Of a stretch of DNA of 5,873 nucleotides, positions 1 through 5,873 are shown piece by piece. Position numbers and translations under genes: made by a program. The DNA comes from Flavobacteriaceae bacterium UBA5079 (GTDB lineage Bacteria > Bacteroidota > Bacteroidia > Flavobacteriales > Flavobacteriaceae): assembly GCA_002414705.1 (NCBI GenBank), contig DIAL01000141.1:14325-20197 (forward strand), written 5' to 3'. The notes below the pieces were generated by a model. The model was given only the letters and a program-made list of their open reading frames with translations. It did not search any database and was not told where the DNA came from. Each line of letters begins with the position of its first letter. The stretch's first letter is position 1.

Positions 1-567
1 GCTGACGATTTAATGCAAGACATGAATGACACAGCCGAAGAAATCTCAAGCGAGCTTGGTAAGCTTGATGGCTATTCTGAAAGCGATAAGCAGGACTTAT
101 ATAAAACCATTGGAATGGGAGCTTTAAAATATTATATATTAAAAGTAGATCCTAAAAAGCGTATTTTATTTGACCCAAAAGAGTCTGTCGATTTTCAAGG
201 AAACACAGGGCCTTTCATTCAATATACTTATGCGCGAATTCAAGCTATTTTAAGAAAAGCTGATTTTGAATTCTCTAAACCTATTTCAGGCATTCAGTTA
301 CATGAAAAGGAGCGTGAACTCATTAAGCAAATAGAGTTGTTTCCAGAAGTAGTTCAGAATGCAGCCAACAATCATAGTCCAGCTCTAATAGCCAACTATG
401 TTTATGATTTGGTAAAAGGCTTCAATTCGTTTTATCAAAATGTTTCAATTCTTGGAGCTGATTCTAAAACTGAAAAAGTTTTCCGCGTTCAACTATCTCA
501 ATCCGTTGCTCAAATTATTAAAAACGGATTTAGCTTATTGGGCATTCAGGTTCCTGAACGTATGTAG
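1..567 (+). CDS. argS: Arginyl-tRNA synthetase, C-terminal part (5' end outside window)
   Basis: This is the last 188 codons of a class I arginyl-tRNA synthetase, the cytoplasmic enzyme that charges tRNA-Arg with arginine using ATP. The frame is open from base 1, so the gene starts upstream of the window; family members are usually about 550-600 residues. The fragment opens with ADDLM, which in Bacteroidota ArgS follows closely after the KMSKS-type catalytic loop, so that loop lies just outside. Recognisable pieces are the GALKYYILKVDP segment and the NTGPFIQYTYARI segment that leads into the all-helical DALR anticodon-binding domain. The chain ends LLGIQVPERM, a typical ArgS terminus. TAG is followed immediately by an in-frame TAA, giving a double stop. 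It appears intact as far as visible and is a housekeeping gene unrelated to the signalling operon. I am very confident of the family from sequence character. Confidence 0.96.
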   Translation, partial: ADDLMQDMNDTAEEISSELGKLDGYSESDKQDLYKTIGMGALKYYILKVDPKKRILFDPKESVDFQGNTGPFIQYTYARIQAILRKADFEFSKPISGIQLHEKERELIKQIELFPEVVQNAANNHSPALIANYVYDLVKGFNSFYQNVSILGADSKTEKVFRVQLSQSVAQIIKNGFSLLGIQVPERM

Positions 568-568
568 T

Positions 569-593
569 AAGCCTATACCTGTTAGCTTTTTTT
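569..593 (+). terminator. Probable intrinsic terminator of argS
   Basis: Just after the argS stop, AAG (569-571) and CTA (573-575) pair with TAG (583-585) and CTT (586-588). This gives a 6-bp stem with one bulged C at 572 and a 7-nt loop. A run of seven T (587-593) follows. The stem is short and bulged, so it is a weak example, but its position directly behind argS and the T-run favour a rho-independent terminator. Confidence 0.5.
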
Positions 594-651
594 CGAATGG
601 ATATCAATAGTTTTCATATTTGTTATTATATTTAACGTATAAACTAATTTT

Positions 652-1827
652 GTGAATCCTTCCTTTTATTTTAAAACATTCAAGCGTATAACTTTTGTTA
701 TAGCTATTTCAGGACTACTGTATAGTTGTTCGTTGTTAAAAATAGAATCTGCTCAAGAGCCACTTTCTAAACAGGATTTAAATATGCGTTTGCTTACGCA
801 GTCTTTGGTGGCAGAAGCTACTAATCGAGTCGAGTTTGCTGCAGATAGCATTATTTTAACGACTACCAATACCGATTTACAAAAACATGCGTATCGTTGG
901 AAAATAGAAACGCTAAACACTTTTAAAAATACCGCTTTTCAGAGTTCTCCGAAACTATCTTTAATGGATACGTGGACGTATATGTTGCAAGTTCGTAATT
1001 TTATGGAAACAATTGAAGCGCGAGACTATTTTGGAAATTACACGGATTATGTAGCCCAAGTTTCTCAAGATAATGTGGACGATATTGAAAACAAAGCAAA
1101 ACAATTTTTCAAACCAGAAAATTATAAATTACATCAAGACTTTGCTTCTAAATACGCCAATTCAAATCCTATTTCAAGTGCCAATTTTAATCATAAGCCA
1201 GTTCGTTCAGAATATGTTGAATTTCTAAAAGTTCCCGATAGTTTGGCATTTACTACGGTAGGTTCTTTGTCTGAAGTGATGTCGAATTTTTCAGATAAAT
1301 TAACCTATTCTACAGATGCAGCAGGCAAACAATTTAAATGGAATACCGAATTAATGCTGAAAGAAAAAGGATTTGATTCTGTTCAAATAAAAGATGTCAT
1401 GGCAACCATTGAAATGAAAGTGGATAGGTTAAGTGATATTGCAGAAAACACACCAGAAAAATTGAATGTAGCACTCAAATCATTTTCCAATGATATGAGC
1501 TATTTGTTTTATAGTCTTAATTCAGAAATAGGATTAGTAAGTGAACGTATGGCTTTAGAGCGTCAAGCCATTGATACATTAATTAAACGGGAACGTATAG
1601 CTTTCGATAGTATTATTTTAAGAGAGCGTCAGGCTATGACTTTTGAAGCTGGCGAAATTTCTGTTCGTGTTGTTGACCAAGCCATGTTGCATGTTAAGGA
1701 TTTAACGGGAACACTTCTGTTTTATATTGTTTTGCTATTTGCAGTATTACTGTTTCTGCCATTTTTATTGGGTTATTTTGCAGGGAAAATTCATCAGAAA
1801 AACAGGCATAACCAGAATAAAGATTAA
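652..1827 (+). CDS. Unrecognised membrane protein: lipoprotein-type signal, hendecad repeat, C-terminal TM
   Basis: I do not recognise the family of this 391-residue protein. A hydrophobic N-terminus after KTFKR ends in LLYSC, a lipobox-like site with Cys26 as the possible lipidated residue. Residues about 27-300 are polar and mostly helix-forming, with no enzymatic motif I can identify. Residues 302-334 hold three 11-residue units of the type xERxAxDxxxx, suggesting a right-handed coiled coil. A strong transmembrane segment lies at about 354-377, followed by a basic tail (KIHQKNRHNQNK) that should be cytoplasmic. This implies a mainly periplasmic body held at the inner membrane at both ends, or only by the C-terminal helix if the first segment is a plain signal peptide. 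The start is GTG at 652: an in-frame TAA sits at 640 and the next ATG is at codon 43, after the signal. The gene follows argS by 84 bp and ends 4 bp from the convergent receptor gene. Confidence 0.8.
   Translation: MNPSFYFKTFKRITFVIAISGLLYSCSLLKIESAQEPLSKQDLNMRLLTQSLVAEATNRVEFAADSIILTTTNTDLQKHAYRWKIETLNTFKNTAFQSSPKLSLMDTWTYMLQVRNFMETIEARDYFGNYTDYVAQVSQDNVDDIENKAKQFFKPENYKLHQDFASKYANSNPISSANFNHKPVRSEYVEFLKVPDSLAFTTVGSLSEVMSNFSDKLTYSTDAAGKQFKWNTELMLKEKGFDSVQIKDVMATIEMKVDRLSDIAENTPEKLNVALKSFSNDMSYLFYSLNSEIGLVSERMALERQAIDTLIKRERIAFDSIILRERQAMTFEAGEISVRVVDQAMLHVKDLTGTLLFYIVLLFAVLLFLPFLLGYFAGKIHQKNRHNQNKD
1555..1653 (+). repeat. Three in-frame 33-bp (11-residue) repeats
   Basis: Inside the preceding gene, codons 302-312, 313-323 and 324-334 encode LERQAIDTLIK, RERIAFDSIIL and RERQAMTFEAG. 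The ER pair and the following Ala recur every 11 residues. The DNA of the units has diverged, so this is a protein-level hendecad repeat typical of right-handed coiled coils, not a recent tandem duplication. It lies about 20 residues before the C-terminal membrane helix. Confidence 0.65.
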
Positions 1828-1831
1828 AGGT

Positions 1832-4135
1832 TTAAAACAATACACGAAATGATAAATTTGGTGTTATGCCTAAAGCTACATTTTCTACTTGAATCACGTT
1901 ATTATTGGAGTCCATAATATAATAACTATTTATAATATTCTTTGTATCAAAAATATTCCAAACAGAAGCAGCAATATTTGCTTTGGTGTTTTTTGAAAGT
2001 TTAAAATCATAAATAGCTGAAAAATCAGTTCGCCAATAATCGGGTAAGTTATTGGCATTTGGTTCTCCATAGATTAATATACCATTTGCTTCGGTTTGCT
2101 GACTGTTAAGAATTGTATTCGGTTTTCCAGAATGCCAATTCATGCCTAGAGCTAATTTCAGTCGGTTTAGTTTGTAAGTACTAGAAATATTGATTTGATG
2201 TTTAATATCTATATTATTTGGAAAGGAATTTCCATTATATAATTCTGAAAAAACATAATCATTTTTACTGTAAGAATAACTTAACCACGTACTAAACTGT
2301 TCAAATTGTTTGTTGATTAAAAAATCCAATCCAGTAATCTTATAATTCCCAATGGTATTCGTAAATTGAAACTGATTTTGAAAACCTTGACTTCTAGAAG
2401 AAATGCCGTCTACTTCTTTAATATAGCCTTCCATGCTTATAAGCCAGTTGTTTTTGTTGTAATGAATTCCAGCTGATAATTGCTGACTTTGAATTATAGG
2501 AATGTCCTCATTATTTGCTAATATCCAACGCCTTTTTTCAATACCTAAAAAATCATTTTGTAAATCGATAATTTGTGAGGTTGTTTGGCTTTTCAATTCG
2601 GCTAATATCTCAACTCGAAAATTTTCTGCAATTGTTTGATTGAAGCTCAAACGAGGTTCGAAATAGAAATCTGAAAATTTCTCAATATAATTTGCTCGAA
2701 ACCCAAAACTTGCTCGTGTGTTTCCAGATTTCGATTTGTAAGTTAGTTCGTTAAAAACGCCATGCGTTCGTAGCACTTCTTTTATATAACGCCTAAAATC
2801 TGGATTGGAGACATCTTCAAGGTTGCTGATGCCTACTTCTGAATATTGATAACCACCTTCATAATTAAGTCGGTCGTCTACATTGTAAAGGATATGTGCT
2901 TTAAAACTGCCATCAGTAACTTTATTTTCTTGAATCAGATTTTGATTATTACTCACATTGGCATGGTTTGCATATAAATCATATTTTGAAAAATACGCTT
3001 GAAACATAGTTCCAAATTTGGAATTCCAATTTTTGGTGTATTTACTGTTTATAGCTAAACTACCTTGTGTTAATGCGCTTTTTGAGATGGAATTATTACT
3101 GTTTATAGTTGCTGTTTCCTCATAATCCAGAGCATTATCAATGGTTAAAAAGCTGACTTCTAATTTGTCATTTTCAGAAATATCATAAATCATTTTTGCT
3201 GAAACATCATAAAAATAGAAATTCTCGTTGTTGTTTGTAACGGTCTCGTTCGGGTTCGATAAATCGGAATCCTGAAAAATACGCTTAAAGTATTGTTGGT
3301 ACGTTGGAGTATTAAAAACATCGGTAACAGAGCGTCTTCCTGTAATTTGTATTCCCAAATTTTCTGTTATAGGAACTTGGATAAAAGCGTCAGCCGCAAT
3401 CATGTTCATGCCTATTACAGCCTGAATTTCTGGAGAAATACGGTTGGTGTTCTGCATATCAATAACGCCTGAAACACCATCGCCAAATTGTGCGCGTGTT
3501 CCATTTTTAGAGACATCCACATTTTGAATTAATGACGGATTAAAAGCTGAAATAAGTCCGAAAAAATGACCAGATTGATACATTTTTACACCATCCCAAA
3601 GAATTAAATTTTGATCGTTTGTACCACCACGAATATTTAAATTGGAAACCCGTTCATCAGCACTTGTTATGCCTGGCAGTGCCTGGATGGTTTGTAAAAT
3701 ATCAGGTTCTATTAAGCCAGGTAAAATGCCAAAGGTTTTTAAATCTATATGCGCTGTTCCATCAGTTTGTACAGAAATGCCTTCGGTTAGATAGTTTATA
3801 AGTAAAACTTCACTTAAATATTGTGTTTTAGTAATATCTGAAAATTGAATAGGCCTTATAGCATAAGCCGTTTTTGTCAAAGCTTCAAAAACCAATTGCG
3901 TTTCGGTTTCTAAAAATGCTATAACCGCAGATTTGGTTAGGTTTTTTGCTGGCGGAAATAGGTATTTATCTAAAAGCGTTTCATCGGCAAATGAAAAAGA
4001 CAGGTTATAATCTTGCTCAATGGTTTTTAAGATGGTTAATAGAGATTGTTTCTTTATGTCAGGTTTTTGGGCTTGAAGCATTCCAAAAAGACAAAAAAAG
4101 CAAATAAAAAAAATAAGATGATAGTTATTTTTCAT
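1832..4135 (-). CDS. STN-domain TonB-dependent outer-membrane receptor (FecA-like transducer)
   Basis: This outer-membrane TonB-dependent receptor has 767 residues from the chosen ATG. It likely imports an unknown ligand and signals its presence to the adjacent FecR. Residues 1-22 are a signal peptide ending LQA before Gln23. Residues about 24-96 form an STN domain (LLTILKTIEQDYNLSFSF onwards), the module that in FecA-type receptors contacts the anti-sigma factor. The plug spans about 105-228, with NIRGG at 167-171, LILWDGVKMYQSGHFFG, and FGDGVSGVIDM at its end. The rest is a beta-barrel closing in NLSFRVLF with a C-terminal Phe, the usual BAM signal. There is no carboxypeptidase-like N-terminal domain, so it is not a classical SusC. 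A TTG at 4144 would add three residues, but ATG at 4135 gives a cleaner signal peptide. It overlaps the fecR end by 11 bp, so translational coupling is likely. No SusD or other partner gene follows it. Confidence 0.93.
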   Translation of the reverse strand: MKNNYHLIFFICFFCLFGMLQAQKPDIKKQSLLTILKTIEQDYNLSFSFADETLLDKYLFPPAKNLTKSAVIAFLETETQLVFEALTKTAYAIRPIQFSDITKTQYLSEVLLINYLTEGISVQTDGTAHIDLKTFGILPGLIEPDILQTIQALPGITSADERVSNLNIRGGTNDQNLILWDGVKMYQSGHFFGLISAFNPSLIQNVDVSKNGTRAQFGDGVSGVIDMQNTNRISPEIQAVIGMNMIAADAFIQVPITENLGIQITGRRSVTDVFNTPTYQQYFKRIFQDSDLSNPNETVTNNNENFYFYDVSAKMIYDISENDKLEVSFLTIDNALDYEETATINSNNSISKSALTQGSLAINSKYTKNWNSKFGTMFQAYFSKYDLYANHANVSNNQNLIQENKVTDGSFKAHILYNVDDRLNYEGGYQYSEVGISNLEDVSNPDFRRYIKEVLRTHGVFNELTYKSKSGNTRASFGFRANYIEKFSDFYFEPRLSFNQTIAENFRVEILAELKSQTTSQIIDLQNDFLGIEKRRWILANNEDIPIIQSQQLSAGIHYNKNNWLISMEGYIKEVDGISSRSQGFQNQFQFTNTIGNYKITGLDFLINKQFEQFSTWLSYSYSKNDYVFSELYNGNSFPNNIDIKHQINISSTYKLNRLKLALGMNWHSGKPNTILNSQQTEANGILIYGEPNANNLPDYWRTDFSAIYDFKLSKNTKANIAASVWNIFDTKNIINSYYIMDSNNNVIQVENVALGITPNLSFRVLF

Positions 4136-5021
4136 GCAAAACAATCAAATCTTTTTCTTTTGAATATGTTATGTTTAATGGCAATGTGATGGCTTTCAGT
4201 GCCAATTCTAAATCATTATGAACAAATTTACCTGTAAACAATGTTGAAGTGTTTATATTTTTTGTGTCAATTGTTAATTGATACTGACGCTCCAATTCAC
4301 TTAAAACAAATTTATAAGGCATACTTTTAAAGTGACTCTCGTTATTTAACCAAGCTGGTGCTGTTGCTTCTTCCTTTTCGCGTTCAATAAATGAGCCATC
4401 AAGAATAAGAAATTGATTTCCTGGTTTTAAAACGGTATTCTTATTATTGGTTGTAACTTGAACAGAACCTTCATAACATATCACTTCAAAAATGTTGTCG
4501 CGATTTTCTACTAAAAATTGTGTTCCTAAAACGGTTACCATTCCAGCAGTTGTTTTAACATGAAATTTGGAGCCTTTTTCGACTTTAAAATAGGCTTCGC
4601 CTTCTAACGTTAATTCACGATTATTACTCCACTTATTCTTATTGTAGGTTATTTTGGATGCTGTGTTTAAAGATACCTGGGAGTTGTCTGGTAATGTGAA
4701 ATTTGTTTTTTCAGCAGTAAACGTACTTATAGTCGTGTTTAAAGTTGTTGTATAATAATATACACTAATGGAAAGAGCAATCAAAGCTGCAATCCTAAAA
4801 ACAGGTTTTAACCATTGATTTTTAGATACTGGTTTTTTAGAAATTTGAGTCGATATGGTTTCATAAGCAGCAGTTTCATTAAAATCGGGAGCCTTAAAAT
4901 GTTTTAAACCATCCGATAATTTCATGAGCGCTTCATAATCGTCAAGAGTCTTAAAATCTTCCATTTCTTGAGGATTCAAGCCGTCTTGCAACCATTTTTG
5001 TATAAGTTCGTCTTTAGTCAT
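4125..5021 (-). CDS. FecR-type transmembrane anti-sigma factor with C-terminal DUF4974-like domain
   Basis: This 298-residue inner-membrane regulator should bind the neighbouring ECF sigma factor in the cytoplasm and relay a signal from the receptor. Residues 1-70 are a soluble cytoplasmic segment (MTKDELIQKWLQDGLNPQEM onwards) and about 74-93 a single membrane helix. About 100-190 is a FecR domain, with LPDNSQVSLNTASKITY, LTLEGEAYFKVEK, FHVKTTAGMVTVLGTQF and YEGSVQV. About 233-296 is a C-terminal domain (FVLSELERQYQLTI, TGKFVHNDLELALKAI, LNITYSKEKDLIVL) that fits DUF4974, common in Bacteroidota FecR proteins and STN-like in pattern. It starts 68 bp after the sigma gene stop. That gap carries a promoter-like element of its own, so the gene may be transcribed both with the sigma gene and independently. 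It overlaps the receptor start by 11 bp. Whether it acts only as an inhibitor or also helps the sigma factor cannot be told from sequence. Confidence 0.94.
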   Translation of the reverse strand: MTKDELIQKWLQDGLNPQEMEDFKTLDDYEALMKLSDGLKHFKAPDFNETAAYETISTQISKKPVSKNQWLKPVFRIAALIALSISVYYYTTTLNTTISTFTAEKTNFTLPDNSQVSLNTASKITYNKNKWSNNRELTLEGEAYFKVEKGSKFHVKTTAGMVTVLGTQFLVENRDNIFEVICYEGSVQVTTNNKNTVLKPGNQFLILDGSFIEREKEEATAPAWLNNESHFKSMPYKFVLSELERQYQLTIDTKNINTSTLFTGKFVHNDLELALKAITLPLNITYSKEKDLIVLHEK

Positions 5022-5037
5022 AAATTACCTATTCATC

Positions 5038-5069
5038 TATATAACAAGTTAAGGTTTGTTTTTCCTACC
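5038..5069 (-). promoter_or_regulatory. Putative ECF-type promoter of fecR-receptor (copy B of shared element)
   Basis: Read on the minus strand, GGTAGGA (5069-5063) is followed by a 16-nt spacer and TGTTATATA (5046-5038). The spacing suits ECF -35/-10 blocks. Transcription would begin near 5031, leaving a leader of about 10 nt before the fecR ATG at 5021. The same two blocks with the same spacing precede the divergent lipoprotein at 5649-5680. Calling this a binding site of the local sigma factor is inference. Confidence 0.6.
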
Positions 5070-5089
5070 TGATTTTTTAAATTATTTGC

Positions 5090-5605
5090 TTAAATCTCTT
5101 CAATTTCTTTTCGCAATTGTTTTAAAGCGCCATAAATACGTTTTTCTACAGCTTTGGCTGAAATATTTAACATGTCTGCAATTTCTTTGTGCTTTTTACC
5201 TTCAATTCTATTTAGTAAAAAAGCCACACGTTGTGCTTCGGTTAAATTAGCAATCGCTTTTTGTAGTTTCTGAAGGTATTCGGTTTCTTCTAAAAGAAAT
5301 TGTGGATTTTCGTTTGTGGATGATTTGGGTTTTGTTTCTTGAAATTTTAACACCACTTTTTGGTGCGCAAGCACATTTAGCGTTAAGTTATTGGCAACTG
5401 TAAAAAGATATGACTTTGCTTTTGATGGTTTTATATCCTTACAGTTTTGCCAGAGTTTTATAAAGGCTTCCTGAACTTGGTCCTGCGGATTTAAGTGGCT
5501 CCCAAATTTATAATATAAAAAGTCATGCAAGCTTTTAGCATGCGCTTTGAATAGCTTTGAAAATAGCTGTTCGTTACAAATATGAGTATTTAAATCTTTA
5601 GACAT
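5090..5605 (-). CDS. ECF RNA polymerase sigma factor (sigma-70 family, FecI-like)
   Basis: This 171-residue protein has the two-domain layout of extracytoplasmic-function sigma factors, which direct core RNA polymerase to a small set of promoters. Region 2 covers about 13-80, with FSKLFKAHAKSLHDFLYYKFG, the QDQVQEAFIKLW segment and AKSYLFTVANNLTLN, which should contact core and the -10 block. A polar linker follows at about 90-110. Region 4 covers about 111-166, with LQKAIANLTEAQRVAFLLNRIEG and the helix-turn-helix HKEIADMLNISAKAVEKRI, which should read the -35 block. Length is normal for the family and both regions look complete. It is the first gene of an operon with a FecR anti-sigma factor and an STN receptor, the standard layout of cell-surface signalling. 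The ATG at 5605 places MSKDLNTH before region 2. The GGTAGGA element seen before fecR and the lipoprotein is not present upstream of this gene in its own orientation. Confidence 0.96.
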   Translation of the reverse strand: MSKDLNTHICNEQLFSKLFKAHAKSLHDFLYYKFGSHLNPQDQVQEAFIKLWQNCKDIKPSKAKSYLFTVANNLTLNVLAHQKVVLKFQETKPKSSTNENPQFLLEETEYLQKLQKAIANLTEAQRVAFLLNRIEGKKHKEIADMLNISAKAVEKRIYGALKQLRKEIEEI

Positions 5606-5622
5606 TTTTTAATTTCTGTCTG

Positions 5623-5648
5623 TAAATGTATAAAAAAAGTCATGGCAA
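5623..5648 (-). promoter_or_regulatory. Weak candidate housekeeping promoter of the sigma gene
   Basis: On the minus strand TACATTTA (5630-5623) matches 7 of 8 positions of the Bacteroidota -7 consensus TAnnTTTG. A TTG (5648-5646) lies 15 nt upstream, slightly closer than the usual 17-23 nt. A transcript would start about 10-15 nt before the sigma ATG. In sequence this AT-rich, such a match can arise by chance. Confidence 0.25.
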
Positions 5649-5680
5649 GGTAGGAGTTTTTAAATTTAAACTGTTTTATA
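5649..5680 (+). promoter_or_regulatory. Putative ECF-type promoter of the divergent lipoprotein (copy A of shared element)
   Basis: GGTAGGA (5649-5655), a 16-nt spacer and TGTTTTATA (5672-5680) match copy B before fecR at 15 of the 16 block positions, with the same spacing. An A precedes the first block in both copies, and TTAA falls at the same offset near the end of both spacers. Initiation would be expected near 5687, giving a leader of about 23 nt, A/T-rich as is normal in Bacteroidota, before the ATG at 5710. The element points away from the sigma gene. Confidence 0.6.
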
Positions 5681-5709
5681 AGAAATGAATCTAATTTAAA
5701 ACATACATC

Positions 5710-5873
5710 ATGAAACATCCAATCAAATTTATCTTCTTACTAGTCGGAATTTTGTTTTTTACATTTACCGCTTGTCAAGATGAAGTTATTGAGGAAACAC
5801 CTCCAAATGAGCAAGAAATTATTCAATCAGATTCTAATTTAGCTACTTTAATGCGCAGCACGTCGGCAAATGA
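5710..5873 (+). CDS. Small lipoprotein, probably surface-exposed (3' end outside window)
   Basis: Only the first 54 codons are present; the frame is open to the window edge. It starts ATG AAA CAT with a type II signal peptide: Lys2 and Lys6, a hydrophobic stretch FIFLLVGILFFTFTA, and Cys22 in an FTAC lipobox. Directly after the Cys come QDE and then an acidic, Pro-containing linker (VIEETPPNEQEII). Acidic residues just after the lipidated Cys resemble the lipoprotein export signal known from Capnocytophaga and Flavobacterium, which favours display on the outer face of the outer membrane. The following SNLATLMRSTSAN resembles, from memory only, the N-terminal part of small uncharacterised Flavobacteriaceae lipoproteins; no function is assigned. 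It is divergent from the sigma gene with 104 bp between the starts and carries the same promoter-like element as fecR, so it is likely a target of the sigma factor. Confidence 0.82.
   Translation, partial: MKHPIKFIFLLVGILFFTFTACQDEVIEETPPNEQEIIQSDSNLATLMRSTSAN

Noticed and set aside
620..652. TTG (620-622) and TAATTTTG (645-652), a full match to the Bacteroidota promoter consensus with a 22-nt spacer
   Set aside because: It overlaps the GTG start of the 652-1827 gene, so transcription would begin inside the coding region, past the only start that keeps the signal peptide. In AT-rich DNA this is probably chance, unless the true start is further downstream.
1259..1266. GGTAGG on the plus strand inside the unknown membrane protein gene, resembling the -35 block of the shared element
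   Set aside because: The block differs in its last base, has no TGTTWTATA at the right distance, and lies within a coding region with no gene start nearby.
2987..3286. A 14-nt direct repeat, TGAAAAATACGCTT, at 2987-3000 and 3273-3286 in the receptor gene
   Set aside because: The two copies are read in different frames (AYFS versus KRIF) and flanks do not match, so it is most likely coincidence.
3619..3801. Open frame of 60 codons on the plus strand
   Set aside because: It lies wholly antisense to the plug-encoding part of the receptor gene and encodes nothing recognisable; a shadow frame.
5056..5250. Open frame of 64 codons on the plus strand
   Set aside because: It is antisense to the region-4 part of the sigma gene and runs across the promoter-like element before fecR; its Phe/Leu-rich composition is what the complement of Lys/Glu-rich coding gives.
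5524..5542. Inverted repeat CATGC - 9 nt - GCATG in the sigma gene
   Set aside because: It has only 5-bp arms, lies inside the conserved region-2 coding sequence, has no T-run and no second copy; codon usage explains it.
1..5873. Mobile elements, CRISPR arrays, tRNA or rRNA genes
   Set aside because: No transposase, terminal inverted repeats, regularly spaced repeats, cloverleaf or rRNA-like sequence was seen; coding genes fill nearly the whole window and the longest gap is about 100 bp.

Overview
The window reads as chromosomal DNA of a member of the Bacteroidota, most likely a Flavobacteriaceae species. The base composition is AT-rich, ribosome binding sites are A/T-rich rather than Shine-Dalgarno-like, and the proteins have the look of this group: an ArgS tail, a FecR with an extra C-terminal domain, a TonB-dependent receptor with an STN domain, and lipoproteins with acidic residues after the Cys. 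The assignment rests on protein character, not on a database search.

Layout from left to right. The 3' end of argS (1-567, +) is followed by a plausible intrinsic terminator. Next is an unrecognised membrane-anchored protein (652-1827, +) with a lipoprotein-type signal, an 11-residue repeat and a C-terminal transmembrane segment. It converges, 4 bp apart, on a three-gene cell-surface-signalling operon on the minus strand, read from right to left: ECF sigma factor (5605-5090), FecR-type anti-sigma factor (5021-4125) and an STN-containing TonB-dependent receptor (4135-1832). Divergent from the sigma gene, at the right edge, is the start of a small surface-type lipoprotein (5710 onwards, +).

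The most interesting signal is regulatory. A two-block element, GGTAGGA - 16 nt - TGTTWTATA, occurs twice with identical spacing. One copy lies on the minus strand between the sigma gene and fecR; the other lies on the plus strand directly upstream of the divergent lipoprotein. No copy is visible upstream of the sigma gene. The geometry fits -35/-10 blocks of an ECF promoter. The simplest model is that the locus-encoded sigma factor is supplied from a separate promoter. When the receptor and anti-sigma pair releases it, it transcribes fecR-receptor and the lipoprotein together. This makes the lipoprotein a candidate functional partner of the receptor, in a locus where no SusD-type partner is present. 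The ligand cannot be read from the sequence.
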